Source: Adhaeribacter radiodurans (lineage in GTDB: Bacteria; Bacteroidota; Bacteroidia; Cytophagales; Hymenobacteraceae). From it: DNA of 64,000 bases. The DNA is taken from assembly GCF_014075995.1 (NCBI RefSeq), contig NZ_CP055153.1:806001-870000 (forward strand). The letters run 5' to 3'. Both the position numbers and the translations under genes were made by a program. The notes under the pieces were generated by a model. That model did no database searches. It saw only the letters and a program-made list of their open reading frames with translations, and was not told the origin of the DNA. Each line of letters opens with the position of its first letter. Position 1 is the first letter of the stretch. This document shows, piece by piece, positions 56,460-64,000 of this stretch.

Positions 56460-56625
56460 TTCCTGGTGATGGTTACTTTAGTGATTTTGAATTTTCTTCT
56501 GATCAGGAATTTATTAAACACCTTCTTCGGGTTCAGCTAACTATCTTATGACTAGAGTAGTGCTTAAAAGTTTAGGCAGGTGGATTGCAAAAAGTAAAAG
56601 ACTTAGGTTAAATTAAACTAAGTAT

Positions 56626-56746
56626 CTGGGCAAAATTAGTTTACTATACTGAGTGTTTGAACTGATGAAATATGCCATTGATATTCAATTGTTTATTAAC
56701 AAAAAATCTAACATCTAATATCTAGATACTTATGTCTCTTTACCTA
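56626..56746. repeat. Degenerate dispersed repeat, copy B
   Basis: This copy matches 17622-17752 in order of landmarks (AAAATTAGTTTACTATACT, CATTGATATT, TTTATTAAC, ATCTAA-like triplets, GATACTTATGTCT). The remaining gap 56460-57023 has a weak hairpin at 56792-56823 and nothing else. Confidence 0.65.
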
Positions 56747-56791
56747 GTAACTAAGGGAAAATACATTCTTATTCTTAAAAGGATAGGAAGT

Positions 56792-56823
56792 AAAGGCTGC
56801 TGACAAAGCGGCCTTTGTTGTTT
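56792..56823 (+). terminator. Weak hairpin upstream of the dehydrogenase fusion
   Basis: AAAGGCTGC pairs with GCGGCCTTT (one G-T type mismatch) and is followed by TGTTGTTTTT. It is 330 bases after the response regulator, so its target is unclear. Confidence 0.4.
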
Positions 56824-57023
56824 TTAGTAAATGTATTTGTTAAAACATAATCTAATTAGTAGCCGAAATAAAATTAGATAGCTACCAGTATTTTAACAAT
56901 ATAATACCATTGGCGCCTTACATTATTAAATAATCTGCCTAAATTACAAGCAATTTTATAATGCCTTAATCAAACTACATTTTCTTTAATATCAGCCTTA
57001 TTATTTGTTAATTAATTTTTTCC

Positions 57024-60000
57024 ATGTCCATTAAAATCCCTTTACGTAAACATTTTTTAACTAAAATTTGCGGGAGCTTTTTTTTCCTGGCTATTTATGC
57101 GTGTACCAATGTTGGGCACGAGAAGAAAGTATTAGTTTTTACCCCATCTAAAATTAACCCCGAAACGGCTACGGCCGGTGTTGCTGCTTTACAAGAATTA
57201 GGAACCGAATATAAATTTAAGGTAGATACAGCTTTTACTGCTTCTCGCCTTACCGAGGATTCTCTGAAGAACTATGCGGCAGTGGTATTATTAAATACCA
57301 ACCCTGATGATCTAGGCCACAACCAGCAAATAGATTTAGAACGGTTTGAACAAGCGGGTGGTAAAGTTATTAAACCTGAGCCGGTAACCAGCCCTGAAAA
57401 ATTTAAAGATCCGGCTTACCAGAAACAATTAGGCAACAATATTGAAACTGAAATTGCCAAAGCTGATAAACTCGATTATAGTAAAGTAACTACTGCTCGT
57501 GCGCCGGAAGAAAGTCGTTTTGTGCAAATGGTATTGGATCAAAATCTGGATGAGCCCATGCAAATGACCATCCTGGAGCAAGGTAAAGTATTATTTATTG
57601 AGCGCCGGGGTAATGTGAAGCTTTATGATCCGGCTAAAAAAGCAACCCGCGTTATTTCTAAATTTAACGTTCATACCGAAGGTAACTACGAAGATGGTTT
57701 GTTGGGCGTAACCAAGGACCCTAAATTTTCGGAGAACCATTGGGTATACTTTTATTACTCTCCGGAGGTAAAAGAATCAAAACAAAATCTTTCGCGCTTT
57801 ACCATGATCGGCGACAGCCTGGATATGAAGTCGGAAACCCTGATTATGGAAGTGCCGGTACAACGCGAAACCTGCTGCCACTCGGCGGGCGGTTTAGTGT
57901 TTGGGCCAGAAGGTTACTTGTACATTTCTACCGGCGATAATACCAGCTCTAAAGAATCGGATGGTTTTTCGCCGTTGGATGAGCGTCCGGGCCGCGGTCC
58001 TTTCGATTCGCAGAAATCATCTGGTAATACCAACGATTTACGCGGCAAAATTTTGCGGATTATTCCTAAGCCTGAAGGTGGCTATGATATTCCGGAAGGC
58101 AACCTCTTCCCGAAAGGAACCCCTAAAACCCGGCCTGAAATTTACGTAATGGGTACCCGCAACGCGTTCCGGTTTACAATAGATGACAAAACTAAATACC
58201 TGTACTGGGGCGATGTAGGTCCGGATGGCGGTAGCGATGGTCCGCAAGGTCCGCGCAGCTACGACGAATTTAACCAGGCCCGCCAAGCGGGTAATTACGG
58301 CTGGCCTTATTTTGTGGCAGATAACAAAGCTTATTCCGACTGGGATTTTGCCACCAACAAACCCGGTCCGTTATTCGATCCGAACCGTCCGGTAAATAAA
58401 TCGCCGAACAATACCGGTTTAGAAGTACTGCCACCTGCCCAAAAGCCAATGATGTGGTACCCTTACGATGTATCGAAAGAGTTCCCGTTCCTGGGTAAAG
58501 GTTCCCGTAGTGCTATGGCTGGTCCGGTGTATTACTCCGAAATGTACGGCGATAGCAAAAAGAAATTCCCGGCTTATTACGATGGCAAATTATTTATTTA
58601 TGAGTGGGCCCGCAGTTGGGTAAAAGTAGCCAGCTTTAACTCCGATGGTACTTTAAACAAAGTAGAGCCTTTTCTGCCTAGCATGGAAGTGTTTAAACCC
58701 ATTGACATGCAATTTGGCCCGGATGGTGCTATGTATTTATTGCAATACGGCGAAAATTACTTTGCCCGTAACCCCGATGCCCGCTTAGTGCGCATAGAAT
58801 ACACCGAAGGTAACCGCGCTCCGGTAGCTACTATTACTGCCGATAAACAAGTAGGAGCAGCCCCTTTGCAGGTAAAAGTATCTGCTAAAGAATCTTACGA
58901 CTACGATAAAAAAGATAAATTAACCTACGAGTGGCGCCTAACCGAAGGTGGTGAGGTAGTATCACGCGATGCCGAGACTACTTTAAATTTTGATAAGCCA
59001 GGAGTATATAAACCCGAATTGACCGTGAAAGACGATAAAGGCGAAGTTACTACCACGCAAACCGAAATTAAAGTAGGGAACGAACCGCCGCAAGTAGCCA
59101 TTGATATTACCGGTAATCGTTCGTTTTTCTTTGATAACAATACCTTTAACTATAAAGTAACTGCATCTGATAAAGAAGAAGGTACCGTAGGCCAAGGCAT
59201 TGACCCTGCTCAGGTAATGCTTGCCTTTGATTATTTACCGCAAGGTAAAGACTACGCGCTTATTTCGGCGGCTTCTAAATCGGGTAACGTGGCTACTAAA
59301 TTTTTAAAAGGTAAATCTTTAATTGATGGCAGCGATTGTAAATCGTGCCACGATTTAGAGAAAAAATCTATTGGGCCTAGCTATAAAGCCGTGGCGGAAC
59401 GTTACGCAGCAGCCGGCGAAAACTCCGTTGGCTTCCTGGCCGAAAAAATTATTAAAGGTGGTAATGGTAATTGGGGCCACAGCCTAATGGCCGCCCATCC
59501 GCAGCACAGCAAAGCCGAAACTTCGGAAATGGTTCGTTACATTTTATCGCTGTCGGCTACTAATAATGCCGGTGGCAGCATGCCGTTGCAAGGTAAATTT
59601 ACCACTAAAGAGCACATTGGTACCGGCGAAGAAGGTTCGTACATAATTACGGTTAGTTACCGCGATAAAGGCAATGAGTTTACCGGTCCGCTTACCGATC
59701 GTAAAACCTTGGTGTTGCGTCATCCTAAAGTTCAAGCCGAAGACTACGATGGCTATCAGCAAATTAATACGCAGCGTCCGCCAAATTCGGGTGGATTAGG
59801 TTACGTAGATAATATCCGGAATGGCTCCTGGATATCTTTTAAAAACATTGACCTAACTGGTATAGAAACGTTAACTTTCCGGGTAAATGCAAATGGTAAC
59901 AGATATCCGGGTGGTACCATTGAAGTTCGCAGTGGCTCTGTAAACGGCCCGATAGTGGCTACCGCTACGGTTAAAACAACTAATATCGAAGGTAAAGGCC

Positions 60001-60179
60001 AGTTAATGTCTAACGACCCTCGCTGGACAGAAGTAGTTGCCTCTGTAACAAATGCTGGTACTAAGCCGCAGGATTTATACGTGGTGTTCCAGAATAATCA
60101 AAGCTCGAATCGTGATTTGTTCTTACTCGACTGGATTAACTTTGGTAACTTTAGTAAAAAAATCCTGGGTCGTAATTAA
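57024..60179 (+). CDS. ThuA-like/PQQ sugar dehydrogenase/PKD/cytochrome c/CBM6 fusion
   Basis: The 1051-residue protein has a signal or lipobox (FLAIYACTN), a shortened ThuA-like segment (about 32-130, VLVFTPSK), a glucose/sorbosone dehydrogenase propeller (about 165-590; EDGLLGVTKDP, CHSAGGLVFGPEGYLYIS, RGKILRI), a PKD domain (about 597-690), a cytochrome c domain with C772-K-S-C775-H776 and a CBM6-like C-terminal domain (about 897-1045; VQAEDYDGY). It likely oxidises an extracellular sugar and passes electrons to its own haem. PQQ dependence is by family. Confidence 0.9.
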   Translation: MSIKIPLRKHFLTKICGSFFFLAIYACTNVGHEKKVLVFTPSKINPETATAGVAALQELGTEYKFKVDTAFTASRLTEDSLKNYAAVVLLNTNPDDLGHNQQIDLERFEQAGGKVIKPEPVTSPEKFKDPAYQKQLGNNIETEIAKADKLDYSKVTTARAPEESRFVQMVLDQNLDEPMQMTILEQGKVLFIERRGNVKLYDPAKKATRVISKFNVHTEGNYEDGLLGVTKDPKFSENHWVYFYYSPEVKESKQNLSRFTMIGDSLDMKSETLIMEVPVQRETCCHSAGGLVFGPEGYLYISTGDNTSSKESDGFSPLDERPGRGPFDSQKSSGNTNDLRGKILRIIPKPEGGYDIPEGNLFPKGTPKTRPEIYVMGTRNAFRFTIDDKTKYLYWGDVGPDGGSDGPQGPRSYDEFNQARQAGNYGWPYFVADNKAYSDWDFATNKPGPLFDPNRPVNKSPNNTGLEVLPPAQKPMMWYPYDVSKEFPFLGKGSRSAMAGPVYYSEMYGDSKKKFPAYYDGKLFIYEWARSWVKVASFNSDGTLNKVEPFLPSMEVFKPIDMQFGPDGAMYLLQYGENYFARNPDARLVRIEYTEGNRAPVATITADKQVGAAPLQVKVSAKESYDYDKKDKLTYEWRLTEGGEVVSRDAETTLNFDKPGVYKPELTVKDDKGEVTTTQTEIKVGNEPPQVAIDITGNRSFFFDNNTFNYKVTASDKEEGTVGQGIDPAQVMLAFDYLPQGKDYALISAASKSGNVATKFLKGKSLIDGSDCKSCHDLEKKSIGPSYKAVAERYAAAGENSVGFLAEKIIKGGNGNWGHSLMAAHPQHSKAETSEMVRYILSLSATNNAGGSMPLQGKFTTKEHIGTGEEGSYIITVSYRDKGNEFTGPLTDRKTLVLRHPKVQAEDYDGYQQINTQRPPNSGGLGYVDNIRNGSWISFKNIDLTGIETLTFRVNANGNRYPGGTIEVRSGSVNGPIVATATVKTTNIEGKGQLMSNDPRWTEVVASVTNAGTKPQDLYVVFQNNQSSNRDLFLLDWINFGNFSKKILGRN

Positions 60180-60185
60180 AAATAA

Positions 60186-61116
60186 TTGCTAAATAAGAAG
60201 TTGTTTAGAGTTTTAAAACTACCAAAGAAATAGGAGTGTAAAAGAGTTTGCAAAGACACTTTACACAAGTTCCTATTTCAATGGCAGTATTAAGCGAAGA
60301 TAAAATAAATCGGTGGATAGTTCCATATTTGAGCCAAGGAAAGAGAGGCAGTAAATTACAAGTAGCACCAGCAGCCATTATTTCAGGTATTTTATATCGG
60401 TTGAAAACAGGCTGTCAATGGCGAGAGTTACCCCTAAAAGAAATATTTACTGGCCCAACCATTAGCTGGCAAGGCGTGTATCATCATTTTCGAAAGTGGG
60501 TAAATGATGGGAGTTTTAAGAATGTATGGCTTGGCCTACTAAAAAGCCAGCGTTGCTTACTAGATTTATCAGGTGTTCAGTTAGATGGTAGTCAGACTAT
60601 CTGTAAGCAGGGAGGGGAATGCATTGGTTATCAAAACAGGAAAGCGGCCAATAGTTGCAATAGCCTGTTTTTAGCTGATAACAAAGGGCAGATGCTGGCT
60701 TGTAGTTTACCAGTATCAGGAGCCCACCATGACTTGTATGAGATTGAAGTAGTATTTAAAGAATTATGTAATTTATTGAAAGAAGCAGGTATTGAAACTA
60801 AAGGTTTATTCTTAAATGCCGATGCCGGATTTGATTCCCAAGCTTTTAGAAGTATATGTTCAGAAATGAAAATAGAAGCTAATATTGCCACTAATCCCAG
60901 GAATGGCCAAATCACGGATGAATATATTTATTTTGATGAACAACTCTTTAAGCAGAGAAATGCCATTGAAAGAGCTAACGCCTGGATGGACAGCTTCAAA
61001 GCTTTGCTCATTCGATTCGAAACCAAAGCACTACACTGGTTCGTGCTTATTTTAATTGCTTTCTCCGTCTTATTTATTCGTAAAATCCCTAATAAACCAA
61101 AACTCTAAACAAGTTC
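60186..61116 (+). mobile_element. IS5-like element copy 2, intact
   Basis: The right end CAAGTTC (61110-61116) is followed by TAA, and TAA also precedes the left end, either at 60183-60185 (element from 60186) or 60194-60196 (element from 60197). The terminal repeats are GAAGTTGTTTAGAGTTTT and its near complement. The copies share 12 bases beyond the left TIR, so the exact left boundary is ambiguous. It lies between the dehydrogenase stop codon and that gene's terminator. Confidence 0.85.
60248..61108 (+). CDS. IS5-family DDE transposase, copy 2
   Basis: This protein of 286 residues is identical to the one at 49466. The start choice is the same (TTG 60248 or ATG 60281). The frame is uninterrupted, so this copy could be active. 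Confidence 0.9.
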   Translation: MQRHFTQVPISMAVLSEDKINRWIVPYLSQGKRGSKLQVAPAAIISGILYRLKTGCQWRELPLKEIFTGPTISWQGVYHHFRKWVNDGSFKNVWLGLLKSQRCLLDLSGVQLDGSQTICKQGGECIGYQNRKAANSCNSLFLADNKGQMLACSLPVSGAHHDLYEIEVVFKELCNLLKEAGIETKGLFLNADAGFDSQAFRSICSEMKIEANIATNPRNGQITDEYIYFDEQLFKQRNAIERANAWMDSFKALLIRFETKALHWFVLILIAFSVLFIRKIPNKPKL

Positions 61117-61161
61117 TAAGTAAAAAGCCGCTGCCTAAAACAGGCAGCGGCTTTTTACTTA
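61117..61161 (+). terminator. Strong terminator, separated from its gene by the IS
   Basis: A perfect 20-bp stem (61117-61136 with 61142-61161, loop AAAAC; core GCCGCTGCCT) ends in a T-rich arm. It most likely terminated the dehydrogenase fusion transcript before the IS inserted. It is also usable as a terminator of the IS transcript. Confidence 0.88.
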
Positions 61162-61238
61162 TATTAGATTTTGGCAAAAAAGTAAAAAATCCTCCTTTGA
61201 AGAGATAGGGCTGTTAAGTTTTAATGAAATCCTGATTT

Positions 61239-61344
61239 CGCGAGTGTGTACGCTCGTGAAGATTATTCAGGAGGCTTCCGGCCGGCATCCATTCGCCTGT
61301 TTCTAGCGGCCAGACGATGAACAACACGAGCGTAGACGCTCGCG
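61239..61344. repeat. REP-like inverted pair
   Basis: The 20-mers 61239-61258 and 61325-61344 are reverse complements with 18 of 20 matches, and each is itself a near palindrome around CGAGCGTCTACGCTCG. The 66 bases between are GC-rich. The rest of the gap 61162-61481 shows no gene. Confidence 0.75.
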
Positions 61345-61481
61345 TTATAACAGCTTTTTTAGAACAGAACTTAATGTCCTACTTTTGAAAGGAGTAGGGG
61401 AGATGAAGCGGCTTAAAGGTTCAATTTGCGAAAATCCGGTTTTGAATAAATGCATTAACCAGGGAAGGTTAAACCTGAAAC

Positions 61482-62126
61482 TTAACTATTAGCAATAAAA
61501 GGAGCTTGCCTCAGGTAAGTATCCGAATTCAACTGCTCAATTAAAAAACAGGCTAAGTCGGTAGCGCTAATCTTATCTCCTGGGCAATCTTCCATGCTGA
61601 CTTTTATTTCCCTTCTTTCATCCGTTTGCTCAATTAAGGGTAATCGAACCAAGGTCCAATTTAGATTACTAGCCGATAAAATAGTATACTCTAATTGCTT
61701 ATCCTGCGTACTTTTAGGATAATGGGTGTACATCCAATCGGTTGCGTATTGAGTTTTTGTGCCTTTTTTATCAAAGGGAGTGTTTACATTCAGACCAGTT
61801 ATAAGTATGTACCGTTTAATTTGATGCGCCTGCATGGCACGTAATAGGTGGGTAGTAGCCTGGCTGAATAAGGTAGGTTCGCTGGGTGGCTGACCTAAGC
61901 CCAAAGTGCTGATTACTGCCTGACAGCCCGCCACTAAAGTATAAATACTTTCATAATCTTGGACATCGCCGGGTACAACTTCGATTAAAGGGTTTACTAT
62001 GTTAAATTTTTCCGGGTTTCGGACGAGAGCTTTAAAAGGAATGCCTTGCGCAAGGAGTTGGTTAACCAGGTATTTTCCGGCTTTACCAGTGCCGCCTAAT
62101 ACGGCTATTTTTATTTTTGATTTCAT
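61482..62126 (-). CDS. NAD(P)-binding NmrA/SDR-like protein
   Basis: I start at ATG 62126 (MKSKIKIAVLGGTGKAGKYLV), which gives 214 residues, because the 9 residues upstream (from 62153) look like leader. The Rossmann motif GGTGKAGKYLV is perfect, followed by ALVRNPEKF, VVPGDVQDYESI and VISTLGLGQPP. It resembles atypical SDRs of the NmrA/HSCARG type. Reduction or regulatory role is unknown. Single gene. Confidence 0.88.
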   Translation of the reverse strand: MKSKIKIAVLGGTGKAGKYLVNQLLAQGIPFKALVRNPEKFNIVNPLIEVVPGDVQDYESIYTLVAGCQAVISTLGLGQPPSEPTLFSQATTHLLRAMQAHQIKRYILITGLNVNTPFDKKGTKTQYATDWMYTHYPKSTQDKQLEYTILSASNLNWTLVRLPLIEQTDERREIKVSMEDCPGDKISATDLACFLIEQLNSDTYLRQAPFIANS

Positions 62127-62308
62127 GATTGCTTTATAAAATAGTAAATACAAAACTGTTTCGGGCCTTTTAGAAGAAAAGTCCGAAGTGACCAGAACTA
62201 TTATAGTTCCTGGACAGGGAGTACTATTTTATTAAGCTGTTTTAATAGAACAAATCTATATTATTAACCCTAGTTTCCAAATACAATCCAATAAAAGCTT
62301 TCATAAAA

Positions 62309-62343
62309 AAACAGCCAACCTGGTAATTGAAGGTTGGCTGTTT
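62309..62343 (-). terminator. Terminator of the isomerase gene
   Basis: AAACAGCCAACCT pairs perfectly with AGGTTGGCTGTTT around a 9-base loop and is followed on the minus strand by TTTTTTT. The remaining gap 62127-62525 has nothing else. Confidence 0.88.
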
Positions 62344-62525
62344 AGATATTTGAAAACTGCTTAATTTCTATTTTATTAATGCTTCAGTTTATAATATTAA
62401 GTACCGAATAAAAATAAATCAATTTATAAGGTTATAATTTACACAATTACCTTATATAGGAGAAGATAAGAGGATATTAATCTTTGTCTAACATCCTGAT
62501 AGTTGTGCTTTATTAAATTAGTGGA

Positions 62526-63371
62526 TTATGCTTTTAACTTTTGCAGGTAGTTAAAATTATGTTTTACACTTTCCATCGGATCGCCGGAATATTCTTCCTG
62601 CTCAACAAAGTAGTATTTTAAACCCGATTTGTCGGCGTTCTGGAAAAGCTTGGCAATATCCAGGCTACCTTTTCCAAATTCGGTACTTACCGGCTCCTCC
62701 TTCTTCATGTCTTTTAAATGCCACAACGGAAAGCGACGGGGATACCGGGTAAAATAGTCAATCGGATCGTGACCGGTAGCTACTACCCAGCCTAAATCTA
62801 ATTCCCAGGTTACTAAATTTGGATCTGTTTCGGCTAATAGTAGGTCGTACAATACTTTGCCTTCTACTTTCTCAAACTCGTACTCGTGGTTGTGGTAACC
62901 AAACTGGATTCCGGCTTTTTTACATTCTTCGCCGGCTTTATTAAATTGCTCAGCTATTTTTTGGTAATTACTAATAGTCTGGCCTTCAGTGGGCAACGAG
63001 GAACAAATTAAATATTGCTGACCCGTTTCGGCGGCATCGGCTACGGTTTTTTGCCAATCTTTATCCAGGTGCACGTGCCCGCTGCGTAGGTTCATGCCTA
63101 AGTCCTGAATAATTTTTTTAAATTCTTTAGGACCAAAGCCGTAGTAATTGCCTTTAGCACTACGAGCCGATTCTAACTCTTTATAGCCGATAGTGGCCAG
63201 TTTTTTAAGAGTGCCTTTTACGTCTGCTTCCAGTTCTTTCCGGACCGTGTATAACTGGATTCCGGCGTTTTTAGGCTTAGCCAGAGTGCCAGCATGGGTT
63301 AGAAAAGGAAGGGCAGTTGCTCCTAAAGCAACGGAGCCAGCTTGTTTCAAAAAATCCCGACGATTTATCAT
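62526..63371 (-). CDS. Tat-exported sugar phosphate isomerase/epimerase-like protein
   Basis: The 281-residue protein has a twin-arginine signal (NRRDFLKQAGSVALGATALPF) and an AP endonuclease-2-type TIM barrel: AGIQLYTVRKELE, IGYKELESAR, GYHNHEYEFE, LVTWELDLGWVVATG, PLWHLKDMK and YYFVEQEEYSGDP. Catalytic Glu/His/Asp residues for metal binding are in the expected strands. It probably acts on sugars in the periplasm. The exact reaction is unknown. Single gene. Confidence 0.92.
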   Translation of the reverse strand: MINRRDFLKQAGSVALGATALPFLTHAGTLAKPKNAGIQLYTVRKELEADVKGTLKKLATIGYKELESARSAKGNYYGFGPKEFKKIIQDLGMNLRSGHVHLDKDWQKTVADAAETGQQYLICSSLPTEGQTISNYQKIAEQFNKAGEECKKAGIQFGYHNHEYEFEKVEGKVLYDLLLAETDPNLVTWELDLGWVVATGHDPIDYFTRYPRRFPLWHLKDMKKEEPVSTEFGKGSLDIAKLFQNADKSGLKYYFVEQEEYSGDPMESVKHNFNYLQKLKA

Positions 63372-63699
63372 AAGTAATAGGTAAAGTAAATTTATGTTGG
63401 TAGATATAGATGCAATTGTTAAAGGTACAATAACCAGCCGATTGCTTTTACTTTATTAAAAGTAAATTTTTGTAAGTTACTAAAATTTTGGAGTATAGTT
63501 TAGCGAGATTTTGTTTGTATAATTTTTATAATAAATAACGGGAAGTCTTAATAATATTATAGCACTTGTGAATTATTATTGAAAATGTAAGAAATATTAA
63601 AAGTTTAAGAATGCTTACTGTTTAAATTACAATAAAAAAGGGTTAACTTCGATTGATTTTGTCAGCAACTGGCAGGTTATCAATGCCTTTTATTACAAC
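63372..63699. other. Gene-free gap between divergent genes
   Basis: The 328 bases contain only a near-consensus TACCTTTA on the minus strand (63421-63428), about 50 bases before the isomerase start, and no hairpin. Confidence 0.5.
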
Positions 63700-64000
63700 A
63701 TGAATTTACACAAAGTTATAACATCCGGCGCAGTAACCGTTTTCTTTTTGGTAGCTGCCGGGTTCACAAACAAACAATCTCCCGCAAATTCTACTATTCC
63801 TTCCTTTCAAGAAGATAAATTTGAGGCTTACCGCGAAACCATTCCAGGTACTAAGATTACCTTTGAGTTAGTACCTGTTAAAGGGGGCGAATTTATGATG
63901 GGTAGCCCAGCTACCGAAGCAAAACGCAAACCCGACGAAGGTCCGCAGCACAAAATAAAAATTGAGCCTTTCTGGATGGGTAAATACGAAGTAACCTGGG
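63700..64000 (+). CDS. Formylglycine-generating enzyme-like protein, N-terminal part
   Basis: ATG 63700 gives a signal (MNLHKVITSGAVTVFFLVAAG) and then KITFELVPVKGGEFMMGS, KPDEGPQHKIKIEPFWMGKYEVTW, the N-terminal signature of the FGE-sulfatase (SUMF1-type) domain. The gene runs past the window end, so only 100 residues are visible. In Bacteroidota such proteins are often exported and most lack formylglycine activity. The role is therefore open. Confidence 0.85.
   Translation, partial: MNLHKVITSGAVTVFFLVAAGFTNKQSPANSTIPSFQEDKFEAYRETIPGTKITFELVPVKGGEFMMGSPATEAKRKPDEGPQHKIKIEPFWMGKYEVTW

Noticed and set aside
1-64000. tRNA, rRNA, CRISPR or a prophage
   Set aside because: Gaps were read for cloverleaf or repeat-spacer patterns and none was found. 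No phage structural or integrase genes other than IS transposases are present.

Overview
The window is chromosomal DNA from a member of the Bacteroidota, most likely a Cytophagales/Hymenobacteraceae bacterium of the Adhaeribacter type. This is judged from protein families and not from a marker gene. The signs are a gene for a type IX secretion (T9SS) sorting-tail protein, a PorT-like barrel, an OmpA with thrombospondin type 3 repeats, SCO/DUF420 cytochrome oxidase accessory genes, many lipoproteins and S1/P1, M1, M16 and M28 enzymes. Promoter-like TAnnTTTG boxes and the near absence of Shine-Dalgarno sites also fit. No rRNA, tRNA, CRISPR array or phage was seen.

Layout. 1-1615: end of a caa3-type cytochrome oxidase operon (subunit IV tail, SCO, DUF420, small CxxC membrane protein). 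2074-9296: a very large NtrY-like sensor kinase whose stop codon overlaps the start of a 1168-residue outer-membrane-type protein. 9381-18594: mixed secreted enzymes (SGNH hydrolase, S1/P1 nuclease, M1 peptidase), a PAS-only sensor with a CZB-like partner, an SDR, PpnP and a DUF481 barrel. 18724-27032: beta-CASP nuclease, lipoprotein cytochrome c, coiled-coil membrane protein, O-methyltransferase, M16 protease, glycosyltransferase and Xaa-Pro aminopeptidase. 27746-35056: OmpA, DUF427, a 14-repeat T9SS cargo and a secreted thermonuclease. 35115-49170: SbcC, a pair of tandem paralogues, DUF1835, GDPD, LutB, a subclass B1 metallo-beta-lactamase, RidA, M28 peptidase and IspF. 49404-51547: an IS5-like element broken at its right end by an IS3 (IS407-type) element. 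51612-60179: PncB, DUF1080, LLM oxidoreductase, a CheY-like regulator and a 1051-residue PQQ dehydrogenase/cytochrome c/CBM6 fusion. 60186-61116: a second, intact IS5-like copy. 61482-64000: NAD(P)-binding protein, Tat-exported sugar isomerase/epimerase and the start of a formylglycine-generating-enzyme-like protein.

Most genes are housekeeping or envelope functions in short or single-gene transcripts, often separated by clear hairpin terminators. The parts that gene annotation does not explain are intergenic: a 568-bp GC-rich foldback element (40785-41352), two perfect inverted repeats whose arms are both exactly 31 nt but unrelated in sequence (11692-11763 and 29666-29727), a REP-like inverted pair (61239-61344), and a degenerate ~125-bp repeat present twice (17622, 56626). 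No complete undescribed defence or biosynthetic system was recognised. The best candidates for novelty are these repeats, the kinase/outer-membrane pair, the PAS/CZB-like pair and the multi-domain redox fusion.
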